From Spirochaetaceae bacterium (GTDB lineage Bacteria; Spirochaetota; Spirochaetia; Treponematales; Breznakiellaceae), in assembly GCA_031255395.1 (NCBI GenBank), contig JAIRSQ010000152.1, forward strand, positions 1 to 5,064: DNA of 5,064 nt, in the 5' to 3' direction. Under the pieces are notes generated by a model. That model was not told the origin of the DNA and searched no databases. It saw only the letters and a program-made list of their open reading frames with translations. Shown in pieces: positions 5,062 through 5,064 of the stretch. The translations under genes and the position numbers were made by a program. Within the stretch, counting starts at the first letter, position 1. The number at the start of each line of letters is the position of its first letter.

Positions 5062-5064
5062 GGT

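Overview
The window looks like bacterial chromosomal DNA of moderate GC content, with short intergenic gaps, sigma70-type promoters, Shine-Dalgarno sites and overlapping genes. The taxon is inferred. The protein at 4520-5020, a TM2 domain followed by a winged-helix-like tail, resembles proteins I associate with spirochaetes (Treponema and relatives). No rRNA, tRNA, CRISPR array, insertion sequence or prophage gene is visible.

Layout from left to right. (1) Positions 1-692, minus strand: all but the last residues of a DUF4213/DUF364-type protein (putative heavy-metal chelation family), cut by the left edge. It starts with GTG, has a GGAGG ribosome binding site and a good promoter (724-752). 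(2) Positions 720-1028 hold no conventional gene but are structured. A 29-codon reading frame with its own ribosome binding site and possible promoter ends 11 bases before a very strong hairpin followed by seven T residues. A second promoter-like sequence inside that frame would make an RNA of about 60 bases consisting mostly of the hairpin. (3) Positions 1029-1250, plus strand: a 73-residue acidic protein of unknown function with a good ribosome binding site. It seems to depend on readthrough of the hairpin. (4) Positions 1255-4386, minus strand: a complete energy-coupling factor (ECF) vitamin transporter operon in the order substrate-binding S component (UPF0397 family), double ATPase, and transmembrane T component. 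The genes overlap by 8 bases and by 1 base. (5) Positions 4520-5020, minus strand: the TM2/winged-helix protein, under a promoter only 12 bases from its start codon.

The three ECF genes make one membrane machine. The S component binds a vitamin-like substrate, the two fused ATPase halves hydrolyse ATP, and the T component couples them. The substrate cannot be settled from sequence: homologues are labelled either riboflavin or thiamine/HMP (hydroxymethylpyrimidine), and no FMN or TPP riboswitch is visible upstream. The operon converges on the 73-residue gene, and one long hairpin covers both stop codons. The part most worth a second look is 767-1250, where a putative leader peptide, a near-perfect terminator hairpin and an orphan small protein together resemble an attenuation system or a small-RNA gene that I do not recognise.
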